A stretch of DNA of 64,000 nt, from contig OX940867.1 in assembly GCA_954871525.1 (NCBI GenBank), positions 19,507,343 through 19,571,342 on the forward strand, written 5' to 3'. Positions 44,901 through 57,196 of this stretch are shown here, in pieces. Under the pieces are notes generated by a model. It was not told the DNA's origin and searched no databases. It saw only the letters and a program-made list of their open reading frames with translations. Numbering within the stretch: the stretch's first letter is position 1; each line of letters starts with the position of its first letter. The stretch is from Parietaria judaica. Its lineage: Eukaryota; Streptophyta; Magnoliopsida; Rosales; Urticaceae. The position numbers were made by a program, and so were the translations under genes.

Positions 44901-47900
44901 TAAGAAAACCAAATTTTAACACTTTTCGGTAATGATTTTGACCCGTTAAAAGCTTGATGCAGAAATTACGAGATAGGGCTTTTCTATTTAGGGATTAAAA
45001 TAAGTAAATGTGATACAATTACACATTATTAAGCATTTATAAGTTGATGTTTTGTTTAAAATATCGTTTAATTAGGGTTCTTTCGCGTAAAACAGGAAAA
45101 AGACTAATTTTTTTTAGCACGCATAAATTGTTGAAACTGGGTTTTAAAAGAGCTCTAAAAACTTTTAATGCCAAAACTATCCCAATTTATAATAATACCA
45201 CCCTAATGAAGGTCTAGAACTAAAATTTCATCACGAACGCATCGTATTTGGGCTCGTAAGAAAACCAATTTTTAACACTTTTCGGTAATGATTTTAACCC
45301 GTTAACAGCTTGATGCAGAAACTACGAGATAGGGATTTACTATATAGGGATTAAAATAAGAAAATTTTATACAATTACACATTTTTAAGCATTTTGAAGT
45401 TGATGTTTTGTTTAAAATATCGTTTAATTAGGGTTCTTTCGCGTAAAATGGGAAAAAGACTCAGTTTTTTTTTTTTGAGGACGCATTAATTGTTGAAACT
45501 CGGTTTTAAGAGAGCTCCAAAAATTTACTGCCAAAACTAACCCAATTTATAATAATACCACCCTAATGAAGGTCTAGAAACTCAATTTTCATCAAGAACA
45601 CATCGTGTTTGCTCTCGTAAGAAAACCAATTTTTAACATTTTTCGGTAATGATTTTAACCCGTTAACAGCTTGATGCAGAAACTACGAGATAGGGATTTT
45701 CTATATAAGGATTAAAATAAGTAAATTTTAATTTATACAATTACACATTTTTAAGCATTTTGAAGTTGATTTTTTGTTTAAAATATTGTTTAATTGGGGT
45801 TCTTTCGCGTAAAATAGGAAAAAGACTCAGTTTTTTTTGTAGCACGCATTAATTGTTGAAACTTGGTTTTAAGAGAGCTCCAAAATCTTTTACTGCCAAA
45901 ACTAACCCAATTTATAATAATACCACCCTAATGAAGGTCTAGAATCTTAAATTTCATCAAGAACACATCGTGTTTGCTCTCGTAAGAAAACCAACTTTTA
46001 ACATTTTTTGGTAATTATTTTAACCCGTTTAAACTTTTATATAGAAACTACGAGATAGTGCTTCTCTATTTAGGGATTAAAATGATTAAATATGATACAA
46101 TTACACATTATTAAGCATTTTGAATATCATGTTTTGTTTAAAATATCGTTTAGTAAGGGTTTTTTCGCGTAAATGGGAAAAAGACTAAGTTTTTTTTGGA
46201 GCACGCATAAATTGTTGAAACTGAGATTTAAAAGAGCTCCACAAACTTTTAATGCCAAAACTAACCCAATTTATAATACTACCACCCTAATAAAGGTCTA
46301 GCAACTCAAATTTAATCAAGGACGCATCGTATTTGGGCTGCTAAGAAAACCAATTTTTAACACTTTTCGGTAATGATTTTGACCCGTTAACAGCTTGATG
46401 CAGAAATTACGAGATAGGACTTTGCTATTTAGGGATTAAAATAGGTAAATGTGATACAATTACACATTATAGAGCATTTATAAATTCATGTTTTGTCTAA
46501 AATATCGTTTAATTAGGGTTCTTTCGCGTAAAACAGGAAAAAGAATAATTTTTTTTTTAGCACGCATTAATTGTTGAAACTGGGTTTTAAAAGAGCTCCA
46601 AAAACTTTTAATGCCAAAACTATCATAATTTATAATAATACCACCCTAATGAAGGTCTAGAACTCAAATTTCATCAAGAACGCATCGTATTTGGCTCGTA
46701 AGAAAACCAATTTTTAACATTTTTCGGTTATGATTTTAACCCGTTAACAGCTTGATGCAGAAACTACGAGATAGGGATTTACTATATAGGGATTAAAATA
46801 AGTAAATTAGATACAATTACACATTTTTAAGCATTTTGAAGTTGATGTTTTTTTTTTTAAATATCGTTTAATTAGGGTTCTTTCGCGTAAAATGGGAAAA
46901 AGACTCAGTTTTTTTTGAAGGACGCATTAATTGTTGAAACTCGGTTTTAAGAGATCTCCAAAATTTTTACTGCCAAAACTAAACCAATTTATAATAATAC
47001 CACCGTAATGAAGGTCTAGAAACTCAAATTTTATCAAGAACACATCGTGTTTTTGCTCTCGTAAGAAATACAATTTTTAACATTTTTCGGTAATTATTTT
47101 AACCCGTTTAAACTTTTATATAGAAACTACGAGATAGTGATTATCTATTTAGGGATTAAAATGATTAAATATGATACAATTACACATTATTAAGCATTTT
47201 GAATATCATGTTTTGTTTAAAATATCGTTTAATTAGGGTTCTTTCGTGTAACTGGGAAAATGACTCAGTTTTTTTTGGAGCACGCATAAATTGTTGAAAC
47301 TGGGTTTTAAAAGAGCTCTAAAAACTTTTAATGCCAAAAATAACCCAATTTATAATACTACCACCCTAATAAAGGTCTAGCAACTCAAATTTCATCAAGA
47401 AAGCATCGTATTTGGGCTCCTAAGAAAACCAATTTTTAACACTTTTCGGTAATGATTTTGACCCGTTAACAGCTTGATGCAGAAATTACGAGATAGGGCT
47501 TTGCTATTTAGGGAGTAAAATAGGTAAATGTGATACAATTATACATTATAAAGCATTTATAAGTTCATGTTTTGTCTAAAATATCGTTTAATTAGGGTTC
47601 TTTCGCGTAAAACAGGAAAAAAGAATAATTTTTTTTTTAGCACGCATTAATTGTTGAAACTGGGTTTTAAAAAAGCTCCAAAAACTTTTATTGCTAAAAC
47701 TATCATAATTTATAATAATACCACCCTAATGAAGGTCTAGAACTCAAATTTCATCAAGAACGCATCGTATTTGGCTCGTAAGAAAACCAATTTTTAACAT
47801 TTTTCGGTTATGATTTTAACCTGTTAACAGCATGATGCAGAAACTACGAGATAGGGATTTACTATATAGGGATAAAAATAGGTAAATTTGATACAATTAC

Positions 47901-50900
47901 ACATTTTTAAGCATTTTGAAGTTGATGTTTTTTTAAAATATCGTTTAATTAGGGTTCTTTCGCGTAAAATGGGAAAAAGACTAAGTTTTTTTTGGAGGAC
48001 GCATTAATTGTTAAAACTCGGTTTTAAGAGACCTCAAAAATTCAACTGCCAAAACTAACCCAATTTATAATAATACCACCCTAATGAAGGTCTAGAAACT
48101 CAAATTTCATCAAGAACACATCGTGTTTGCTCTCGTAAGAAAACCAATTTTTAACATTTTTCGGTAATTATTTTAACCCGTTAAAATTTTGATATAGAAA
48201 CTACGAGATAGTGCTTATCTATTTAGCGATTAAAATGAATAAATATGATACAATTACACATTATTAAGCATTTTGAAGATCATTTTTTGTTTAAAATATC
48301 GTTTAGTTAGGGTTCTTTCGCGTAAATGGGAAAAAGACTTAGTTTTTTTTGGAGCACGCATAAATTGTTGAAACTGGGTTTTAAAAGAGCTCCAAAAACT
48401 TTTAATGCCAAAACTAACCCAATTTATAATACTACCACCCTCATAAAGGTCTAGCAACTCAAATTTCATCAAGAACGCATCGTAATTGGGCTCCTAAGAA
48501 AACAAATTTTTAACACTTTTCGGTAATGATTTTGACCCGTTAACAGCTTGATGCAGAAATTACGAGATAGGGCTTTGCTATTTAGGGATTAAAATAAGTA
48601 AATGTGATTCAATTACACATTATAAAGCATTTATAAGTTCATGTTTTGTCTAAAATATCGTTTAATTAGAGTTCTTTCGCGTAAAACAGGAAAAAGACTA
48701 ATTTTTTTTTAGCACGCATTAATTGTTGAAACTGGGTTTTAAAAGAGCTCCAACAACTTTTAATGCTAAAACTATCCCAATTTATAATAATACCACCCTA
48801 ATGAAGGTCTAGAAACTCAAATTTCATCAAGAACGCATCGTATTTGGGCTCGTAAGAAAACCAATTTTTAACATTTTTCAATAATGATTTTAACCCGTTA
48901 ACAGCTTGATGCAGATACTACGAGATAGGGATTTACTATATAGGGATTAAAATAAGTAAATTAGATACAATTACACATTTTTAAGCATTTTGAAGTTGAT
49001 GTTTTTTTTTAAAATATCGTTTAATTAGGGTTCTTTTGCGTAAAATGGGAAAAAGACTCAGTTTTTTTTGGAGGACGCATTAATTGTTGAAACTCGGTTT
49101 TAAGAGAGCTCCAAAATTTTTACTGCCACCCTAATGAAGGTCTAGAAACTCAAATTTCATCAAGAACACATCGTGTTTGCTCTCGTAAGAAAACCAATTT
49201 TTAACATTTTTCGGTAATTATTTTAACCCGTTTAAACTTTTATATAGAAACTACGAGATAGTGCTTATCTATTTAGCGATTAAATATGATACCATTACAC
49301 ATTATTAAGCATTTTGAAGATCATGTTTTGTTTAAAATATCGTTTAGTTAGGGTTCTTTCGCGTAAATGGGAAAAAGACTCAGTTTTTTTTGGAGCACGC
49401 ATAAATTGTTGAAACTGGGTTTTAAAAGAGATCCAAAAACTTTTAATGCCAAAACTAACCCAATTTATAATACTACCACCCTAATAAAGGTCTAGAAACT
49501 CAAATTTCATAAAGAACGTATCGTATTTGGGCTCTTAAGAAAACCAACTTTTAACACTTTTCGGTAATGATTTTGACCTGTTAACAGGTTGATGCAGATA
49601 TTACGAGATAGGGCTTTGCTATTTAGGGATTAAAATAAGTAAATGTGATACAATTACACATTATTAAGCATTTATAAGTTCATGTTTTGTTTAAAATATC
49701 ATTTAATTAGGGTTCTTTCGCGTAAAGCAGGAAAAAGACTAATAGTTTTTTTTAGCACGCATTAATTGTTAAAACTGGGTTTTAAAAGAGCTCCAAAAAT
49801 TTTTAATTCCAAAACTATGCCAATTTATAATAATATCACCCTAATGAAGGTCTAGAAACTCAAATTTCATCAAGAACGCATCGTATTTGGGCTCGTAAGA
49901 AAACCAAATTTTAACATTTTTCGGTAATGATTTTAACCCGTTAACAGCTTGATGCAGAAACTACGATATAGGGATTTGCTATATAGGGATAAAAATAAGT
50001 AAATTTGATACAATTACACATTTTTAAGCATTTTGAAGCTGATGTTTTGTTTAAAATATCGTTTAATTAGGGTTCTTTCGCGTAAAATGGGAAAAAGACT
50101 CAGTTTTTTTTTTAGCACGCATAACTTGTTGAAACTAGGTTTTAAGAGAGCTCCAAAATCTTTTACTGCCAAACCTAAACTAATTTAGAATAATACCACT
50201 GTAACGAAGGTCTATAAACTCAAATTTCATCAAGAACACATCGTGTTTGCTCTCGTAAGAAAACCAATTTTTAACATTTTTCGGTAATTATTTTAACCCG
50301 TTAAAATTTTGATATAGAAACTACGAGATAATGCTTATCTATTTAGTGATTAAAATGATAAAATATGATACAATTACACATTATTAAGCATTTTGAAGAT
50401 CATGTTTTGTTTAAAATATCGTTTAGTTAGGGTTCTTTCGCGTAAATGGGAAAAAGACTAAGTTTTTTTTGGAACACGCATAAATTGTTGAAACTGGGTT
50501 TTAAAAGATCTCCAAAACATTTTAATGCCAAAACTAACCCAATTTATAATACTACCACCCTAATAAAGGTCTAGCAACTGAAATTTCATCAAGAACGCAT
50601 CGTATTTGGGCTCCTAAGAAATCAAATTTTTAACACTTTTCGGTAATGATTTTTACCCGTTAATTGCTTTATGCAGAAATTACGAGATAGAGCTTTGCTA
50701 TTTAGGGATTAAAATAATTAAATGTGATACAATTACACATTATCAAGCATTTATAAGTTCATGTTTTGTCTAAAATATCGTTTAATTAGGGTTCTTTCGC
50801 GTAAAACAGGAAAAAGACTAATTTTTTTTAGGACGCATTAGTTGTTGAAACTGGGTTTTAAAAGAGCTCCAAAAACTTTTAATGCCAAAACTATCCCAAT

Positions 50901-51144
50901 TTATAATAATACCACCCTAATGAAGGTTTAGAACTCAAATTTCATCAAGAACGCATCGTATTTGGGCTCGTAAGAAAACCAATATTTAACATTTTTCGGT
51001 AATGATTTTAACCCGTTAACAGCTTGATGCAGAAACTACGAGATAGTGATTTACTATATAGGGATTCAAATAAGTAAATTTGATACAATTACACATTTTT
51101 AAGCATTTTGAAGTTGATATTTTGTTTAGAATATCGTTTAATTA
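32901..51144. repeat. Satellite array, trimer higher-order segment (about 1.07 kb)
   Basis: Three monomer types alternate. One has taaaatgggaaaaagactcag and ends with gtttaaacttttatatag; one has taaatgggaaaaagac and gcataaattg, with gggctttgctattt; one has taaaacaggaaaaagac. The aaacaggaaa type recurs at about 32960, 34043, 35094, 36158, 37230, 38665, 39741, 40816, 41893, 42943, 44016, 45087, 46531, 47609, 48684, 49727 and 50805. Spacing is about 1043-1083 bp, with two intervals of 1435-1444 bp (a fourth monomer). About 51 monomers. Confidence 0.88.
32920..42170. repeat. Long-range duplication within the satellite (offset about 6.78 kb)
   Basis: 32920-35400 and 39700-42170 share rare variants in the same order: taattaggattctttcgcg, accaaaccaattt with taatgcagctctag, gattaaatatgttac, gtttagttcgggttc, ggtctcgaact, gagatagagattt, ggaggatgcatt. 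The offset is 6778-6779 bp throughout. Later changes distinguish them, such as a deletion at 35057 in the first copy and one near 42145 in the second. Confidence 0.85.
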
Positions 51145-54100
51145 GGGTTCTTTCGCGTAAAATGGGAAAAAGACTCAGTTTTTTTTGGAGGACGCATTAA
51201 TTGTTGAAACTCGGTTTTAAGAGATCTCCAAAATCTTTTACTGCCAAAACTAACCCAATTTATAATAATACGTAATGAAGGTATAGAAACTCAAATTTCA
51301 TCAAGAACACATCGTGTTTGCTCTCGTAAGAAAACCAATTTTTAACATTTTTCAGTAATGATTTTAACCCGTTAACAGCTTGATGCAGAAACTACGATAT
51401 AAGGATTTGCTATATAGGGATTAAAATAAGTAAATTTGATACAATTACACATTTTTAAGCATTTTAAAGTTGATGTTTTGTTTAAAATGTCGTTTAATTA
51501 GGGTTCTTTCGCGTAAAATGGGAAAAAGACTCAGTTTTTTTTGGAGCACGCATTACTTGTTGAAACTCGGTTTTAAGAGAGCTCCAAAATCTTTTACTGC
51601 CAAAACTAACCCAATTTATAATAATACGTAATGAAGGTCTAGAAACTCAAATTTCATCAATTACACATCGTGTTTGCTCTCCTAAGAAAACCAATTTTTA
51701 ACACTTTTCAGTAATGATTTTAACCCGTTAACAGCTTGATGCAGAAACTACGATATAAGGATTTGCTATATAGGGATTAAAATAAGTAAATTTGATACAA
51801 TTACACATTTTTAAGCATTTTGAAGCTGATGTTTTGTTTAAAATGTCGTTTAATTAGGGTTCTTTCGCGTAAAATGGGAAAAAGACTCAGTTTTTTTTGG
51901 AGGACGCATTAATTGTTGAAACTCGGTTTTAAGAGATCTCCAAAATCTTTTACTGCCAAAACTAACCCAATTTATAATAATACGTAATGAAGGTATAGAA
52001 ACTCAAATTTCATCAAGAACACATCGTGTTTGCTCTCGTAAGAAAACCAATTTTTAACATTTTTCAGTAATGATTTTAACCCGTTAACAGCTTGATGCAG
52101 AAACTACAATATAAGGATTTGCTATATAGGGATCAAAATAAGTAAATTTGATACAATTACACATTTTTAAGCATTTTGAAGTTGATGTTTTGTTTAAAAT
52201 GTCGTTTAATTAGGGTTCTTTCGCGTAAAATGGGAAAAAGACTCAGTTTTTTTTGGAGCACGCATTACTTGTTGAAACTCGGTTTTAAGAGAGCTCCAAA
52301 ATCTTTTACTGCCAAAACTAACCCAATTTATAATAATACGTAATGAAGGTCTAGAAACTCAAATTTCATCAATTACACATCGTGTTTGCTCTCCTAAGAA
52401 AACCAATTTTTAACACTTTTCAGTAATGATTTTAACCCGTTAACAGCTTGATGCAGAAACTACGATATAAGGATTTGCTATATAGGGATTAAAATAAGTA
52501 AATTTGATACAATTACACATTTTTAAGCATTTTGAAGCTGATGTTTTGTTTAAAATGTCGTTTAATTAGGGTTCTTTCGCGTAAAATGGGAAAAAGACTC
52601 AGTTTTTTTTGGAGGACGCATTAATTGTTGAAACTCGGTTTTAAGAGATCTCCAAAATCTTTTACTGCCAAAACTAACCCAATTTATAATAATACGTAAT
52701 GAAGGTATAGAAACTCAAATTTCATCAAGAACACATCGTGTTTGCTCTCGTAAGAAAACCAATTTTTAACATTTTTCAGTAATGATTTTAACCCGTTAAC
52801 AGCTTGATGCAGAAACTACAATATAAGGATTTGCTATATAGGGATTAAAATAAGTAAATTTGATACAATTACACATTTTTAAGCATTTTGAAGTTGATGT
52901 TTTGTTTAAAATGTCGTTTAATTAGGGTTCTTTCGCGTAAAATGGGAAAAAGACTCAGTTTTTTTTGGAGCACGCATTACTTGTTGAAACTCGGTTTTAA
53001 GAGAGCTCCAAAATCTTTTACTGCCAAAACTAACCCAATTTATAATAATACGTAATGAAGGTCTAGAAACTCAAATTTCATCAATTACACATCGTGTTTG
53101 CTCTCCTAAGAAAACCAATTTTTAACACTTTTCAGTAATGATTTTAACCCGTTAACAGCTTGATGCAGAAACTACGATATAAGGATTTGCTATATAGGGA
53201 TTAAAATAAGTAAATTTGATACAATTACACATTTTTAAGCATTTTGAAGCTGATGTTTTGTTTAAAATGTCGTTTAATTAGGGTTCTTTCGCGTAAAATG
53301 GGAAAAAGACTCAGTTTTTTTTGGAGGACGCATTAATTGTTGAAACTCGGTTTTAAGAGATCTCCAAAATCTTTTACTGCCAAAACTAACCCAATTTATA
53401 ATAATACGTAATGAAGGTATAGAAACTCAAATTTCATCAAGAACACATCGTGTTTGCTCTCGTAAGAAAACCAATTTTTAACATTTTTCAGTAATGATTT
53501 TAACCCGTTAACAGCTTGATGCAGAAACTACAATATAAGGATTTGCTATATAGGGATCAAAATAAGTAAATTTGATACAATTACACATTTTTAAGCATTT
53601 TGAAGTTGATGTTTTGTTTAAAATGTCGTTTAATTAGGGTTCTTTCGCGTAAAATGGGAAAAAGACTCAGTTTTTTTTGGAGCACGCATTACTTGTTGAA
53701 ACTCGGTTTTAAGAGAGCTCCAAAATCTTTTACTGCCAAAACTAACCCAATTTATAATAATACGTAATGAAGGTCTAGAAACTCAAATTTCATCAATTAC
53801 ACATCGTGTTTGCTCTCCTAAGAAAACCAATTTTTAACACTTTTCAGTAATGATTTTAACCCGTTAACAGCTTGATGCAGAAACTACGATATAAGGATTT
53901 GCTATATAGGGATTAAAATAAGTAAATTTGATACAATTACACATTTTTAAGCATTTTGAAGCTGATGTTTTGTTTAAAATGTCGTTTAATTAGGGTTCTT
54001 TCGCGTAAAATGGGAAAAAGACTCAGTTTTTTTTGGAGGACGCATTAATTGTTGAAACTCGGTTTTAAGAGATCTCCAAAATCTTTTACTGCCAAAACTA

Positions 54101-57100
54101 ACCCAATTTATAATAATACGTAATGAAGGTCTAGAAACTCAAATTTCATCAAGAACACATCGTGTTTGCTCTCGTAAGAAAACCAATTTTTAACATTTTT
54201 CAGTAATGATTTTAACCCGTTAACAGCTTGATGCAGAAACTACAATATAAGGATTTGCTATATAGGGATCAAAATAAGTAAATTTGATACAATTACACAT
54301 TTTTAAGCATTTTGAAGTTGATGTTTTGTTTAAAATGTCGTTTAATTAGGGTTCTTTCGCGTAAAATGGGAAAAAGACTCAGTTTTTTTTGGAGCACGCA
54401 TTACTTGTTGAAACTCGGTTTTAAGAGAGCTCCAAAATCTTTTACTGCCAAAACTAACCCAATTTATAATAATACGTAATGAAGGTCTAGAAACTCAAAT
54501 TTCATCAATTACACATCGTGTTTGCTCTCCTAAGAAAACCAATTTTTAACACTTTTCAGTAATGATTTTAACCCGTTAACAGCTTGATGCAGAAACTACG
54601 ATATAAGGATTTGCTATATAGGGATTAAAATAAGTAAATTTGATACAATTACACATTTTTAAGCATTTTGAAGCTGATGTTTTGTTTAAAATGTCGTTTA
54701 ATTAGGGTTCTTTCGCGTAAAATGGGAAAAAGACTCAGTTTTTTTTGGAGGACGCATTAATTGTTGAAACTCGGTTTTAAGAGATCTCCAAAATCTTTTA
54801 CTGCCAAAACTAACCCAATTTATAATAATACGTAATGAAGGTATAGAAACTCAAATTTCATCAAGAACACATCGTGTTTGCTCTCGTAAGAAAACCAATT
54901 TTTAACATTTTTCAGTAATGATTTTAACCCGTTAACAGCTTGATGCAGAAACTACAATATAAGGATTTGCTATATAGGGATTAAAATAAGTAAATTTGAT
55001 ACAATTACACATTTTTAAGCATTTTGAAGTTGATGTTTTGTTTAAAATGTCGTTTAATTAGGGTTCTTTCGCGTAAAATGGGAAAAAGACTCAGTTTTTT
55101 TTGGAGCACGCATTACTTGTTGAAACTCGGTTTTAAGAGAGCTCCAAAATCTTTTACTGCCAAAACTAACCCAATTTATAATAATACGTAATGAAGGTCT
55201 AGAAACTCAAATTTCATCAATTACACATCGTGTTTGCTCTCCTAAGAAAACCAATTTTTAACACTTTTCAGTAATGATTTTAACCCGTTAACAGCTTGAT
55301 GCAGAAACTACGATATAAGGATTTGCTATATAGGGATTAAAATAAGTAAATTTGATACAATTACACATTTTTAAGAATTTTGAAGCTGATGTTTTGTTTA
55401 AAATGTCGTTTAATTAGGGTTCTTTCGCGTAAAATGGGAAAAAGACTCAGTTTTTTTTGGAGGACGCATTAATTGTTGAAACTCGGTTTTAAGAGAGCTC
55501 CAAAATCTTTTACTGCCAAAACTAACCCAATTTATAATAATACGTAATGAAGGTATAAAAACTCAAATTTCATCAAGAACACATCGTGTTTGCTCTCGTA
55601 AGAAAACCAATTTTTAACATTTTTCAGTAATGATTTTAACCCGTTAACAGCTTGATGCAGAAACTACGATATAAGGATTTGCTATATAGGGATTAAAATA
55701 AGTAAATTTGATACAATTACACATTTTTAAGCATTTTGAAGCTGTTGTTTTGTTTAAAATGTCGTTTAATTAGGGTTCTTTCGCGTAAAATGGGAAAAAG
55801 ACTCAGTTTTTTTTGGAGCACGCATTACTTGTTGAAACTCGGTTTTAAGAGAGCTCCAAAATCTTTTACTGCCAAAACTAACCCAATTTATAATAATACG
55901 TAATGAAGGTCTAGAAACTCAAATTTCATCAATTACACATCGTGTTTGCTCTCCTAAGAAAACCAATTTTTAACACTTTTCAGTAATGATTTTAACCCGT
56001 TAACAGCTTGATGCAGAAACTACGATATAAGGATTTGCTATATAGGGATTAAAATAAGTAAATTTGATACAATTACACATTTTTAAGCATTTTGAAGCTG
56101 ATGTTTTGTTTAAAATGTCGTTTAATTAGGGTTCTTTCGCGTAAAATGGGAAAAAGACTCAGTTTTTTTTGGAGGACGCATTAATTGTTGAAACTCGGTT
56201 TTAAGAGATCTCCAAAATCTTTTACTGCCAAAACTAACCCAATTTATAATAATACGTAATGAAGGTATAGAAACTCAAATTTCATCAAGAACACATCGTG
56301 TTTGCTCTCGTAAGAAAACCAATTTTTAACATTTTTCAGTAATGATTTTAACTCGTTAACAGCTTGATGCAGAAACTACAATATAAGGATTTGCTATATA
56401 GGGATTAAAATAAGTAAATTTGATACAATTACACATTTTTAAGCATTTTGAAGTTGATGTTTTGTTTAAAATGTCGTTTAATTAGGGTTCTTTCGCGTAA
56501 AATGGGAAAAAGACTCAGTTTTTTTTGGAGCACGCATTACTTGTTGAAACTCGGTTTTAAGAGAGCTCCAAAATCTTTTACTGCCAAAACTAACCCAATT
56601 TATAATAATACGTAATGAAGGTCTAGAAACTCAAATTTCATCAATTACACATCGTGTTTGCTCTCCTAAGAAAACCAATTTTTAACACTTTTCAGTAATG
56701 ATTTTAACCCGTTAACAGCTTGATGCAGAAACTACGATATAAGGATTTGCTATATAGGGATTAAAATAAGTAAATTTGATACAATTACACATTTTTAAGC
56801 ATTTTGAAGCTGATGTTTTGTTTAAAATGTCGTTTAATTAGGGTTCTTTCGCGTAAAATGGGAAAAAGACTCAGTTTTTTTTGGAGGACGCATTAATTGT
56901 TGAAACTCGGTTTTAAGAGAGCTCCAAAATCTTTTACTGCCAAAACTAACCCAATTTATAATAATACGTAATGAAGGTATAAAAACTCAAATTTCATCAA
57001 GAACACATCGTGTTTGCTCTCGTAAGAAAACCAATTTTTAACATTTTTCAGTAATGATTTTAACCCGTTAACAGCTTGATGCAGAAACTACGATATAAGG

Positions 57101-57196
57101 ATTTGCTATATAGGGATTAAAATAAGTAAATTTGATACAATTACACATTTTTAAGCATTTTAAAGTTGATGTTTTGTTTAAAATGTCGTTTAATTA
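51145..57196. repeat. Satellite array, 712-bp dimer higher-order segment
   Basis: The anchor word GGGTTC starts at 51145, 51501, 51857, 52213, 52569, 52925, 53281 and so on, exactly 356 bp apart. Monomers alternate: one has ggagcacgcattacttg, aattacacatcg and ctcctaag; the other has ggaggacgcattaattg, gagatctcc, gaaggtatag and acaatataagg. About eight dimers, nearly identical. All monomers here have atacgtaatgaagg in place of ataccaccctaatgaagg. Confidence 0.95.

Noticed and set aside
33269..48472. Short ORFs in the satellite (for example 33299-33505, 36490-36696, 40077-40283, 48254-48472)
   Set aside because: They recur only because the monomer recurs; frames are short, low complexity and broken in most monomers. 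They are chance frames of non-coding repeat.
26181..51144. Telomere-like TTTAGGG in satellite monomers
   Set aside because: It occurs once per monomer (ctatttagggatt), never in tandem, and is changed to TATAGGG in other types; no sign of telomeric repeat.
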